DNA of 64,000 nt from Bdellovibrio bacteriovorus str. Tiberius. GTDB lineage: Bacteria > Bdellovibrionota > Bdellovibrionia > Bdellovibrionales > Bdellovibrionaceae. The position numbers and the translations under genes were made by a program. Location of the stretch: assembly GCF_000317895.1 (NCBI RefSeq), contig NC_019567.1, forward strand, positions 1,798,001 to 1,862,000, given 5' to 3'. Shown in pieces: positions 1 through 7,323 of this stretch. The notes beneath the pieces are model-generated. The model made no database searches, was not told the DNA's origin, and saw only the letters and a program-made list of their open reading frames with translations. Position 1 is the stretch's first letter. Each line of letters opens with the position of its first letter.

Positions 1-1233
1 AAGCAACATGTTGGAGTGCTGCTGAAAAAGCCTGATGACACTTTGGGTTTTTCATATTCAGAAAAATGGATTTCTGGGAAAGATTCTTTTGTTCTGTCGC
101 CAGCCTTGCCATTGCAAAAGGACGAGTTTAACAATCGCCTGACCAAGGCGTATTTCGACAATCTTCTTCCTGAAGGTGACACTCTAAAGCTGTTTGAACA
201 AATTCTGAAAAAAAGCTTCGAGGATCCCTACCAACTTTTGGAAAGCTACGGTCTTGACTGTGCGGGAGCCCTTGAAATTACGCCGTTGGACGAGGCGCCA
301 GAGACGGTATTAAAAGGGGATCTGGAAGAGATTTCATTTGAGGAAATAGACCGGGTTATCAATAACAAAGAAAGCCTGTATGTGCACAGCCTTGTGAGCC
401 ATAAAGGGCGTTTTTCATTGGCCGGGGCTCAGGATAAAATTCCGGTGATTTTTCAGAGCGGGAAGATTTTTTTGCCGGCGGATGCAAGACCCACAACTCA
501 TATTCTAAAGCCACCCACTCGGATATCGGGAGTTCTAAATTCGGTGCAAAATGAGTATCTGTGCATGAGGCTTGCGGGACTTTGCGGACTGAGTATCCCG
601 GCTATTCAGTTGGTCGGGGAAGAGCATTTATTATTCTTAGTAGAGCGTTACGATCGTAAAATCGAAAAAAATGGAACGGTTGAGCGCCTTCATCAGTTCG
701 ACTTGTGTCAGGCCCAAGGGGTCCCTTCTGCAGAAAAGTACGAGGAAGGTGGTGGGCCGTCATTTGCGCAGAATTATAAGGTCGTAGGGGATATTTCGGA
801 CAATAAGATTCAGGATCTCGAGGCCATCTTGAAGTGGCTGGCCTTTAATTTGTTGGTTGGAAACAACGATTCCCATTCTAAGAATCTGTCTTTTTTATAC
901 GTAGATGGCCATACTCAATTGGCACCTATGTATGATTTGCTTTCTACTAGCATCTATAAAAATATGTCGTCGGCATTTGCGTTCTCGGTCGGAGGGCAGC
1001 GACAGCCAGCGAAAATGAAAAAGAAAAATTTTGAGATGTTGGCTGAAGAATTGGGTTTCTCTAAGAAGAAAGACATCTTTGTGAAAACTCTGAAGGAGAT
1101 GTCCGTATTAGTGGAAGAAAAAGTGGAAACGCTATGGTCAGAAATCGCGGATGATGATCGCTTTAAGTATATTAAAGGTAATCTTCGCGGCGAAATTCAA
1201 AGCCGTTTGAACCTCTATAAATCCGTGCGATGA
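1..1233 (+). CDS. hipA: HipA-family serine/threonine kinase toxin (5' end outside window)
   Basis: HipA toxins are kinases that, in E. coli, phosphorylate glutamyl-tRNA synthetase and induce dormancy. Seen here: the N-terminal DNLLPEG region; a SLAGAQDK motif, matching the E. coli segment with the autophosphorylated serine; an NNDSHSKN catalytic loop; and a MYDLLS metal-binding aspartate. All key kinase residues are present, so the kinase looks intact. The frame stays open to base 1 and residues before the GTG at 16 (KQHVGV) continue the HipA N-terminus, so roughly ten residues are probably missing at the edge rather than GTG being the start. No HipB is visible downstream; if there is one it lies upstream, outside the window. 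Family call is confident; the target is unknown. Confidence 0.9.
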   Translation, partial: KQHVGVLLKKPDDTLGFSYSEKWISGKDSFVLSPALPLQKDEFNNRLTKAYFDNLLPEGDTLKLFEQILKKSFEDPYQLLESYGLDCAGALEITPLDEAPETVLKGDLEEISFEEIDRVINNKESLYVHSLVSHKGRFSLAGAQDKIPVIFQSGKIFLPADARPTTHILKPPTRISGVLNSVQNEYLCMRLAGLCGLSIPAIQLVGEEHLLFLVERYDRKIEKNGTVERLHQFDLCQAQGVPSAEKYEEGGGPSFAQNYKVVGDISDNKIQDLEAILKWLAFNLLVGNNDSHSKNLSFLYVDGHTQLAPMYDLLSTSIYKNMSSAFAFSVGGQRQPAKMKKKNFEMLAEELGFSKKKDIFVKTLKEMSVLVEEKVETLWSEIADDDRFKYIKGNLRGEIQSRLNLYKSVR

Positions 1234-1261
1234 CGCGAACTAAGACTTAAGAAAAACTTGA

Positions 1262-1283
1262 TATTTACATATAATTTACATAT
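1262..1283. repeat. 22-bp direct repeat, copy 1 (tandem ATTTACATAT)
   Basis: Two head-to-tail copies of ATTTACATAT separated by one A. The identical 22-bp string occurs again at 4548-4569. It lies just after hipA and upstream of the mqsR promoter. It could be a binding site for a shared regulator or a trace of recombination; the sequence does not say which. Confidence 0.7.
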
Positions 1284-1340
1284 ACAATATCTTTTTGTAG
1301 AATATGGCTTATTTAACTATTTGAAAATACAGGCTTAGTA

Positions 1341-1369
1341 TTGACTTAAACTGAGTTTAAGTGTTTATT
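1341..1369 (+). promoter_or_regulatory. Predicted mqsR promoter with embedded operator palindrome
   Basis: A -35-like TTGACT (1341-1346) is followed after 17 bp by a weak -10-like TTTATT (1364-1369). The spacer holds a perfect inverted repeat, ACTTAAAC-TGA-GTTTAAGT (1344-1362). In E. coli the MqsA antitoxin binds a palindrome in its own promoter, so this is the likely autoregulatory operator (inference). A second palindrome, AAAGAG-A-CTCTTT (1397-1409), sits just before the toxin start codon and covers its ribosome-binding region. Confidence 0.55.
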
Positions 1370-1412
1370 GATTTGGTCCGATAACCTGTTATGATGAAAG
1401 AGACTCTTTGTT

Positions 1413-1826
1413 ATGCCAGCACATTATCCCCTTATAGATGTGAAAAAGCTGGTAGAGGAGGAACTGAATGACTCATCTGCAGGGAAAGTTATTTTTTCGG
1501 CCAAATCTAGATCGATTAATGCGGTTATTGCTGTGCATAAAAATCTTAAGGGGCACCGAATGACTTCGGAAAAAGCGGCCCAGTTTATTTTGTACAGGCT
1601 GTTGGAGATTCAGGAGAGAGATTTCTGTAAAACTAAAGTCGGGCAGTGGGATGATCCACACTTTATTGTGGATCAATATGGGTTTTCCTACGAAGGCGTA
1701 TCGTATTTTATTAAGTTCAGAATTGATTCTCAATCTGGAGAGCTTGACGAGATTTCTTTTCATCCATTGGAAAAAGATATGATTTTAGAAAGTGGTGTAA
1801 CTTTAAAGGCACAAGGTGGTGTGTGA
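1413..1826 (+). CDS. MqsR-like mRNA interferase toxin of a TAC operon
   Basis: Product of 137 residues. The core around residues 65-120 follows the MqsR pattern: a leucine-rich helix, ERDFCK (MqsR has ESDFYK), then a D-x-Y segment, YFIKF (MqsR VYLKI) and EISFH near the end (MqsR IVSFK). MqsR is a ribosome-independent endoribonuclease of the RelE fold that cuts mRNA at GC-rich triplets. At 98 residues the E. coli protein is shorter; the extra length here is a 45-residue N-terminal stretch. The stop overlaps the next start (TGATG), the usual toxin-first order of mqsRA. No in-frame start lies upstream. Family call by motif only; another RelE-fold toxin is possible. Confidence 0.65.
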   Translation: MPAHYPLIDVKKLVEEELNDSSAGKVIFSAKSRSINAVIAVHKNLKGHRMTSEKAAQFILYRLLEIQERDFCKTKVGQWDDPHFIVDQYGFSYEGVSYFIKFRIDSQSGELDEISFHPLEKDMILESGVTLKAQGGV

Positions 1827-2437
1827 TGAGGCGCTGTGGAGAGTGCGGTAGCACATACTTGAGTAAGAAAAACATTAAAGGTTCTTTGCACCCATGGAAA
1901 GATTATTCTCAGGTGGAGCTTTTGTTGGATCAAGAGGTCTTGACCTGCGAAAAGTGTGGAAATCAGATTATGACAGTGCAGGATCTGAGGAATTTGGATG
2001 AGAATATTGCACAGTCTTTGTTGCTGAAAATCAATAATGCGATTACCTATCTTACGACGAAATACAAAGTAACCCAGGAGGACTTGGCGATAGCTTTGGG
2101 GCGGACACCTGAATACATATCAATGATTAAAAATGGCAAGAAAAAGCCAAGTTTCGGTACTTTTAATCTTTTGATGAGCTACCAGTTGAATCCTCAGATG
2201 CTTACGTCTTTAGCCGGGGTAAAAATTGTTGAGCCAGTTCAATTGTGGGAGGGGCCTCGTCTTTTAAAAGTTTACGTTGGGGGGGCGTTGCCGATACGCA
2301 GATGGCGGACTCTCGTTTGGCAAAACAGTATTCTGAAATGTATCGTCGGCAATGGAGTGAGGCTGAGTCGGTCGGAGCTGGCCCTGAGAATGTTGAGATC
2401 GGCGCGTATCCAGTTTATCATCCAATCAGCAGATTGA
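1826..2437 (+). CDS. MqsA/HigA-like antitoxin with C-terminal extension; probable frame break
   Basis: Two CxxC pairs (CGEC near residue 4, CEKC near residue 41) form an MqsA-type zinc finger. An Xre helix-turn-helix follows at about residues 70-120, with TQEDLAIALG and YISMIKNG. MqsA (131 residues) ends near here, but this protein carries about 80 further residues. In toxin-antitoxin-chaperone systems such an extension is the chaperone-addiction (ChAD) segment that binds the SecB-like partner. Within it, at a seven-G run (2279-2285), the natural-looking frame jumps by -1: the frame ending at 2442 has normal codon use and a plausible tail (AYPVYHPISRLN), while the frame ending at 2437 turns into an Arg/Leu-rich tail. 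Start ATG 1826 overlaps the toxin stop. Confidence 0.75.
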   Translation: MRRCGECGSTYLSKKNIKGSLHPWKDYSQVELLLDQEVLTCEKCGNQIMTVQDLRNLDENIAQSLLLKINNAITYLTTKYKVTQEDLAIALGRTPEYISMIKNGKKKPSFGTFNLLMSYQLNPQMLTSLAGVKIVEPVQLWEGPRLLKVYVGGALPIRRWRTLVWQNSILKCIVGNGVRLSRSELALRMLRSARIQFIIQSAD

Positions 2438-2448
2438 ATTAACGGAAG

Positions 2449-2943
2449 ATGAGTATGGAAGAGCAAAATGTAGAGAAAGATGAAGGAGTTTTGGCGGGGC
2501 TTGTGAAGCAGCTTGAAATGCAATCCGTAAGTCTTGTAGGTGTTGATTTGCATATTTCTTTGCCCGCGGATGTGGTGGATTTTGGGAAGGTCCGGTGGGA
2601 AGTGAGTCATGATTACAAATGGCAGCAGCTTCCGTCAGATAGTGGAGACAAAAGTGAAGTATTTTGTTTTGTCTCTACGGATGTACTAGGAAAGTACATG
2701 GCGGGCACACAGGAGTACAATTATCTTGTCGACGGAAAAGTATTGTACGGAGGATGCATGTTTGTTGTTCGCTACAAGATTCCATCTTCTGTTGTTCTTA
2801 ATGATGAGACATTGATGCTGATTGCAGGGAAGTGCGCAAGTATTCATGCTGCACCATATGTGAAGAGTTATTTGGACGCTCAACTAAGTCAGATGGGTGT
2901 TAAAGGAGTCACTCTTCCTTTATCTCTGATAAGCGGTGTTTAG
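2449..2943 (+). CDS. SecB-like chaperone of the TAC operon
   Basis: Product of 164 residues, near the usual SecB length of about 155. The C-terminal half resembles SecB: a strand-rich middle, then a helix beginning near HAAPYVKSYLDAQL, the GVKGVTLPL segment matching SecB F-P-x-L-x-L-x-P, and a short tail. SecB tetramers hold unfolded proteins; solitary SecB-like proteins next to an antitoxin with a long C-terminus protect that antitoxin from proteolysis. Its position six bases after the longer antitoxin frame, on the same strand, fits a three-gene operon. ATG 2455 may be the true start because GGAAG at 2444-2448 is too close to ATG 2449. Similarity is weak by eye; operon context carries much of the call. 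Confidence 0.6.
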   Translation: MSMEEQNVEKDEGVLAGLVKQLEMQSVSLVGVDLHISLPADVVDFGKVRWEVSHDYKWQQLPSDSGDKSEVFCFVSTDVLGKYMAGTQEYNYLVDGKVLYGGCMFVVRYKIPSSVVLNDETLMLIAGKCASIHAAPYVKSYLDAQLSQMGVKGVTLPLSLISGV

Positions 2944-2971
2944 AGAAAAAGGGGATCCCCCTTTTTTCTCT
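2942..2971. terminator. Bidirectional terminator between TAC operon and nitronate monooxygenase
   Basis: A long inverted repeat: AGAGAAAAAGGGG, a short loop, then CCCCTTTTTTCTCT. The T-run on one strand and A-run on the other suit two convergent transcription units. It begins next to the chaperone stop and ends at the first base of the convergent gene's stop codon. Confidence 0.75.
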
Positions 2972-4446
2972 CAAATTAAAGATAGTTGGGCTTCTACTGT
3001 TGTTTGGGCACTTTCCTCCAAGCCCAGCAGATAAGCCACAACGTCTTTAGCGCTGTAGGAACTTTTCCCACGAAGCATACGAGCAACATTATTCAAGTCA
3101 TCCCCCGCAGTCAGCAAAGGCTGCTCTTCCACGCCACCGGCCTGGATTTGGCCCATGCCCACGTCAGCCATCAAAGCATTGCACAGACATTTACGTCCCA
3201 CTGTGTCTTCTTCCAAGCCGCCTTTTTTAACATAATCATTCACCGGTTCAGCAGGGCAGCGTTGGCCCACACTGCCGTCAGGTTTCTGATAAGCATGGCG
3301 CAAGTAACCCAGATCGCAAATGCGTTTGCGGGAAAGGTACAAAGCCTCTTCAGAAATAGTTCCAGAAAGGCGCACGGCCTTAAATGGAAAACCTGTCGGC
3401 GAAGAGCGTGGATCCGTAAAGATCCAGCCACCTTCAGGAGCTGTTTCAGTCGTGATTTTTTTCAAAGCCTGGGCTTTGTGTTCTTCCTTCACGCCGGATT
3501 CTTCCGAGAAGGCAAACAAAGTTCCCACCTGAACACCGTGCGCACCTTGAGCACGAACTTCAGCCAGCTTTTCCGGAGTCGCATAATAGCCCGCCATCCA
3601 GAACGGCAGCTCTAGTGCCGCCATTTCTTTCAAGCACACTTCATCGCGAGTTCCATAAACCGGCTCACCACGCTCGTTCAGTTTCATCGGACCACGCGGA
3701 GGCGCATTGTGGCCGCCAGCCAAAGGACCTTCTACGATGAAGCCATCCACGCGACCCGTGGATTTCTTTTTCAGATTCGCGGCTAAAATTGCAGACGAAA
3801 CAATCGGGAAGAAGTAAGGGCGTTTTAATGGAACAAGCTCAGTGCCTTCCATCACAGATTGCGGATCAAAAGAAGTGATCCCGTCTTCGGAAGCTCCAGC
3901 CACCGGAACCTTCAAAGTCGCTTTCAGATTTTGAGAAAGCAAATCCAAGGCACCCGGGATTTCCCGCGGAATACCCGCACCCATAATAACGTAATCCACA
4001 CCCGCCAGCAGGCCGCCGTAAAGGCAGGCAAGGTTTGGCAGAACGACTTTTTCCAAAAGATTCAGCCCGATCACGCCATTGTGCCCCTCGCGCGCCAGCC
4101 ACACTTCAACGAAGCTTGCCGCCACAGTCAGTTGCAACAAAGCTTTCGGGGATTCCAGATTGAACATCGGAGGACGTTTGTAGGCTTGAGTCGCAGGACG
4201 GCCGCCTTCAATAAAATAAGTATCCAGAATCTTTTGAGCGATTTCCTGGGAAGGGAAGGCTTTCAAAGCACGGCGGCAGTCACCGGCAATATCACCATCT
4301 TGCAGACGACGAACCAGAACTGAATTGATCGCAGTTCCAGAAACAACGCCCAACTGGCCTGTTTGAGAAACTGTTTTTGCCAAACGCCAGTCAGAGACTG
4401 CGATCCCCATGCCACCTTGAATTACGATCGGATGATTAAATTGCAT
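2971..4446 (-). CDS. Nitronate monooxygenase / 2-nitropropane dioxygenase family FMN enzyme
   Basis: Product of 491 residues. The start IVIQGGMGIAVSDWRLA and the central GPLAGGHNAPP, with its likely catalytic histidine, are typical of the FMN-binding TIM barrel of the nitronate monooxygenase family. GAHGVQVGTLFAF near residue 310 matches the phosphate-binding end. The protein is longer than the class I enzymes (about 350 residues) and resembles the long form with a Cys-containing C-terminal part (PVNDYVKKGG, KCLCNALMADVG). Such enzymes oxidise alkyl nitronates, but related members have other flavin roles, so the substrate is uncertain. It lies alone, convergent with the TAC operon. Confidence 0.85.
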   Translation of the reverse strand: MQFNHPIVIQGGMGIAVSDWRLAKTVSQTGQLGVVSGTAINSVLVRRLQDGDIAGDCRRALKAFPSQEIAQKILDTYFIEGGRPATQAYKRPPMFNLESPKALLQLTVAASFVEVWLAREGHNGVIGLNLLEKVVLPNLACLYGGLLAGVDYVIMGAGIPREIPGALDLLSQNLKATLKVPVAGASEDGITSFDPQSVMEGTELVPLKRPYFFPIVSSAILAANLKKKSTGRVDGFIVEGPLAGGHNAPPRGPMKLNERGEPVYGTRDEVCLKEMAALELPFWMAGYYATPEKLAEVRAQGAHGVQVGTLFAFSEESGVKEEHKAQALKKITTETAPEGGWIFTDPRSSPTGFPFKAVRLSGTISEEALYLSRKRICDLGYLRHAYQKPDGSVGQRCPAEPVNDYVKKGGLEEDTVGRKCLCNALMADVGMGQIQAGGVEEQPLLTAGDDLNNVARMLRGKSSYSAKDVVAYLLGLEESAQTTVEAQLSLI

Positions 4447-4547
4447 CCGAGCAATCTATCGGGGGCCGAAGTAGGGTTGCAAACATATAAGATATCTCGG
4501 GTTGCTTTTTTGATTGCACCGCATCGTGGTTAGCCCAAAAGGTCCAG

Positions 4548-4569
4548 TATTTACATATAATTTACATAT
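4548..4569. repeat. 22-bp direct repeat, copy 2 (tandem ATTTACATAT)
   Basis: Exact second copy of the string at 1262-1283, in the intergenic region between the nitronate monooxygenase start and the Xre-Fic operators. Each copy lies upstream of a toxin-antitoxin-type operon, which favours a regulatory role, though flanking-repeat origin cannot be excluded. Confidence 0.7.
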
Positions 4570-4645
4570 CTATTGACCAGGGTCGGGCTCTGAAAATAGA
4601 GTCGAAGAGTCCAGTGGCTGTTGGTCACTCTAAAACCACACAAAA

Positions 4646-4733
4646 CGTCTATCTATAAGTAGATAATTTATATCTATAGGTCTATCTATAAATAGACGAT
4701 AAGATGTATTATATCTATCTATAGATAGACGAT
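4646..4733 (+). promoter_or_regulatory. Triplicated operator array upstream of xre-fic
   Basis: Three related palindromes: TATCTA-TAAG-TAGATA (4650-4665), GTCTAT-CTATAA-ATAGAC (4680-4697) and the perfect 16-mer TCTATCTATAGATAGA (4714-4729). Their centres are 31 and 33 bp apart, about three helical turns, so repressor dimers would sit on one face of the DNA. An extra half-site TATCTATAGG lies at 4671. The obvious binder is the Xre protein encoded directly downstream (inference). Confidence 0.75.
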
Positions 4734-4743
4734 TGGGGGTTTT

Positions 4744-5214
4744 GTGAAATCTAAAACGGCCAAACTTCGACGGGCGCAGTTGGATCAACAGTTTATGACA
4801 GCACATGGAATCAGCTCGGTGAAAACCCCCAAGACGGGGTGGGTTCGCGAAGTGCGTACCGCTCTGGGGATGTCGATGAGTGATTTGGCCGCGCGCCTTG
4901 GGGTGATCAAACAGCGTATTGAAGGGCTTGAAAAAAATGAAGTGGCTGGAACGGTCACGATCGAATCCTTAAGAAAGGCGGCAGAGGCTATGAACTGTGA
5001 TTTCGTTTATCACTTTGTCCCAAAGCAGGGGTTGCAAAAAACCTTAGAATCCCAAGCCAGCAAAGTCGCCGAAGAGATCGTCAGATCCAGCGAGCATTCC
5101 ATGAGCCTTGAATTGCAAAGCACTTCCAAATCCGCACAGAAAGCTCTTGTCGAAGAAATCGCGCTTGAACTTTTGCGCAACGAAGACCGCCGTATCTGGA
5201 GTTTGAAAAAATGA
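4744..5214 (+). CDS. Xre-family regulator, mobile mystery protein A type
   Basis: Product of 156 residues starting at GTG 4744, with a GGGGG ribosome-binding run five bases upstream. The helix-turn-helix spans about residues 33-75 (REVRTALGMSMSDLAARLGV, then QRIEGLEKNE). The N-terminal KLRRAQLDQQF and the NCDFVYHFVPK strand after the HTH are characteristic of the family named mobile mystery protein A, always paired with a Fic-domain partner B. It probably represses its own operon through the palindromes at 4646-4733 and acts as antitoxin or control factor for the Fic protein. Its stop overlaps the next start by four bases. Confidence 0.85.
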   Translation: MKSKTAKLRRAQLDQQFMTAHGISSVKTPKTGWVREVRTALGMSMSDLAARLGVIKQRIEGLEKNEVAGTVTIESLRKAAEAMNCDFVYHFVPKQGLQKTLESQASKVAEEIVRSSEHSMSLELQSTSKSAQKALVEEIALELLRNEDRRIWSLKK

Positions 5215-5798
5215 AGATCCCGTCCATTCCCGGAGCCACACCTTTGGATGATGAGACCTTGCGCGGTCTGATCCCGGGTTTAACGACTCACGGGGAGCTG
5301 GATGAATTCGAAGCCGCCAATATTGCGCGTGCCATGTTGTGGGCTGAATCCAGCCGGTCCTTGAAAAAAGACCTGCTCAGTATGTCGGGACTTAAGCGCC
5401 TGCATCAGAAGATGTTTGAAGACACCTGGATTTGGGCCGGTGACTTAAGAATCCGTCAAACCAACATCGGCGTGTCGCCGCAGACGATTCAGAGTGATAT
5501 GGCTATTTTGCTGGGTGATATCAGCTACTGGTTGAAAAATCAGACTTTCCCGCTTGAGGAAATTGCCATCCGTTTCCATCATCGTCTGGTTTATATTCAT
5601 CCCTTTCCCAATGGAAACGGGCGTTGCGCGCGATTGGCAACAGATCTGTTTTTGAAGCAGCAGGGGGTTGCAGGTTTCACGTGGGGGCTTGGCAGTTTGG
5701 CGCAGTTGGGAAAAGCCCGCGAAGAATACATTCGCTGTCTAAGAAAAGCCGATCAAGAAGGGGACTATGGCCCCCTTTTGAAATTTGCGAAAAGTTAG
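5211..5798 (+). CDS. Fic-domain protein, mobile mystery protein B type
   Basis: Product of 195 residues. The Fic motif HPFPNGNGRCAR lies at about residues 130-141, with the catalytic histidine. The usual acidic residue before GNGR is asparagine here, which weakens metal binding in classical AMPylating Fic proteins; this appears typical of this subfamily. The N-terminal GATPLDDETLRGLIP and the WIWAGDLR segment (residues 75-82) also match mobile mystery protein B. Fic proteins transfer AMP or other nucleotide parts to target proteins. ATGA overlap with the Xre gene indicates translational coupling. The target is unknown, and whether it acts as a toxin is inferred only from the pairing. Confidence 0.88.
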   Translation: MKIPSIPGATPLDDETLRGLIPGLTTHGELDEFEAANIARAMLWAESSRSLKKDLLSMSGLKRLHQKMFEDTWIWAGDLRIRQTNIGVSPQTIQSDMAILLGDISYWLKNQTFPLEEIAIRFHHRLVYIHPFPNGNGRCARLATDLFLKQQGVAGFTWGLGSLAQLGKAREEYIRCLRKADQEGDYGPLLKFAKS

Positions 5799-5806
5799 CA
5801 GCTGCT

Positions 5807-6229
5807 TTACCGCTTCTTTATCACCAGTTCTTTGTACTGAGTGTGACCATCCACTTCCCGGTGGAATACCAGCTCATGATTTTCCAAAAGCACGATTTCA
5901 GCGGTTGTATGAATTAACGATCCGTCCATCAGATGACCGCCAATGACTTGGCCTTCAAAGTTGCTGATGGACATGTGCAAGTGCGCCCCATCGGGCCCCA
6001 AAGTTCCAGACAGGGACACAATCTCAAACGGCCCTTGAAACTCCACCACGTCCTTGCCGCCGGACATGCGCAGATGGGCTTTATCAACGCTGCCAACGGC
6101 GCTTACGACGCAGGCCGCCTGAAGGTGATACTTCTGGCAATAGAACAAGAGCTCTTTTTTAAGGTCCTGCCCCGGTCTCAAACGGAAACAATAACTGGTG
6201 TTCGAGCTGGAAAAAGGTTCAGTTGCCAT
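5807..6229 (-). CDS. PPC (DUF296) domain protein
   Basis: A compact protein of about 140 residues, almost entirely one PPC domain: an RLRPGQDLKKEL start, AACVVSAVGSVDKAHLR, then FEIVSLSGTLGPDGAHLHMSISN and VIGGHLM. The same domain occurs in plant AT-hook proteins and in bacterial proteins thought to bind DNA or form trimers with a metal site at the conserved histidines. ATG 6229 is preferred: AAGGGG lies nine bases upstream, while the longer frame (to 6295) adds an unrelated Phe-rich leader reaching into the divergent promoter. It converges on the fic gene with eight bases between stops. Exact role unknown. Confidence 0.8.
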   Translation of the reverse strand: MATEPFSSSNTSYCFRLRPGQDLKKELLFYCQKYHLQAACVVSAVGSVDKAHLRMSGGKDVVEFQGPFEIVSLSGTLGPDGAHLHMSISNFEGQVIGGHLMDGSLIHTTAEIVLLENHELVFHREVDGHTQYKELVIKKR

Positions 6230-6330
6230 CAGATTTCCCCTTATTAACGAAATGAAAAAAAATTTTATAAACTTCATCTTTGTCCGGTCCCGCAACGGGA
6301 GTACTATTGAAGAACGGAGATCGGCATCTT

Positions 6331-7320
6331 ATGAAAATATATTCTGATATCACAAAAACCATTGGTCAAACCCCCTTAATTGAAATGCAAAGAATCGGCA
6401 AAGACTTGCCGGGGCGTTTGTTGTTGAAACTTGAATTTTTCAATCCCCTGGGATCCGTCAAGGACCGCATTGGCCTGGCGATGATCGAAGACGCTGAGCG
6501 CTCAGGTCAGCTTAAGACCGGAATGAAAATCATTGAACCGACAAGTGGCAATACAGGGATTGCGTTGGCCTTTGTGGCAGCAGCCAAGGGTTATGACATC
6601 ACACTGACCATGCCAGAAACCATGTCCCAAGAGCGTCGTACATTGTTGTTGATGTTGGGGGCGAAAATCATTCTGACTCCAGGTCCATTGGGTATGAAAG
6701 GCGCCATCGCCAAAGCCATGGAGCTTCTTGAAAACACTCCGAATGCGTGGATGCCTCGTCAGTTTGACAATCCTGCAAATCCGGCGATTCATAAAGCAAC
6801 CACGGCGCTTGAGATCTGGAACGACACCGACGGTAAAGTCGACATGGTCATCAGCGGAGTTGGAACATCCGGCACGATCACCGGCGTGGGCACCGTTCTG
6901 AAAGAAAAAAACAAAAACATCAAAATCATCGCAGTCGAGCCTGCAGAAAGCCCGGTGCTTTCCGGCGGCAAGCCAGGTCCGCATAAAATCCAGGGCTTGG
7001 GCGCAGGCTTTATTCCTAGCGTGATGGACAGATCCGTTGTTGATGGGGTCGAGCAAGTGTCATCTGAAGAGTCCATGAAAGTGGCTCGCGAAGTGATTAA
7101 AAAAGAAGGCATTCCGGTGGGGATTTCATCGGGTGCAGCGATCAGCGCAGGTCTTCGTCAGGCGGCGAAAGAGGAAAATCGCGGGAAAAATATTGTCGTG
7201 ATCATTCCAAGCACCACCGAACGTTATCTGTCGACGCTGCTGGCAGAGCAGGAAAGAGCGGAAGCCCAAAGTCTTCCGGTTGCCACCGTGGATGAAAATT
7301 ATCTGAGTAAAGTGAAGTAA
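6331..7320 (+). CDS. cysK: Cysteine synthase (O-acetylserine sulfhydrylase), CysK type
   Basis: Fold type II PLP enzyme of 329 residues. PLP lysine in PLGSVKDRIG (about residue 42), substrate-binding TSGNTGIA (about 70), phosphate-binding GVGTSGTITG (about 175), and the C-terminal SSGAA. It joins O-acetylserine with sulfide to make cysteine. ATG 6331 is chosen because AACGGAGA lies upstream and the family begins with a short segment before IGQTPL; the longer frame from 6280 adds unrelated residues. It is followed after three bases by the EEP-hydrolase gene. A second, CysM-like paralogue is at 30347. Confidence 0.92.
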   Translation: MKIYSDITKTIGQTPLIEMQRIGKDLPGRLLLKLEFFNPLGSVKDRIGLAMIEDAERSGQLKTGMKIIEPTSGNTGIALAFVAAAKGYDITLTMPETMSQERRTLLLMLGAKIILTPGPLGMKGAIAKAMELLENTPNAWMPRQFDNPANPAIHKATTALEIWNDTDGKVDMVISGVGTSGTITGVGTVLKEKNKNIKIIAVEPAESPVLSGGKPGPHKIQGLGAGFIPSVMDRSVVDGVEQVSSEESMKVAREVIKKEGIPVGISSGAAISAGLRQAAKEENRGKNIVVIIPSTTERYLSTLLAEQERAEAQSLPVATVDENYLSKVK

Positions 7321-7323
7321 AAA

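Noticed and set aside
2245-2442. Separate 65-codon gene inside the antitoxin end
   Set aside because: Better explained as the shifted continuation of the antitoxin frame than as an independent gene; no ribosome-binding site.
1262-4569. Integrated mobile element bounded by the 22-bp repeats
   Set aside because: No integrase, transposase or tRNA junction, and the nitronate monooxygenase gene inside looks like ordinary chromosome in codon use.
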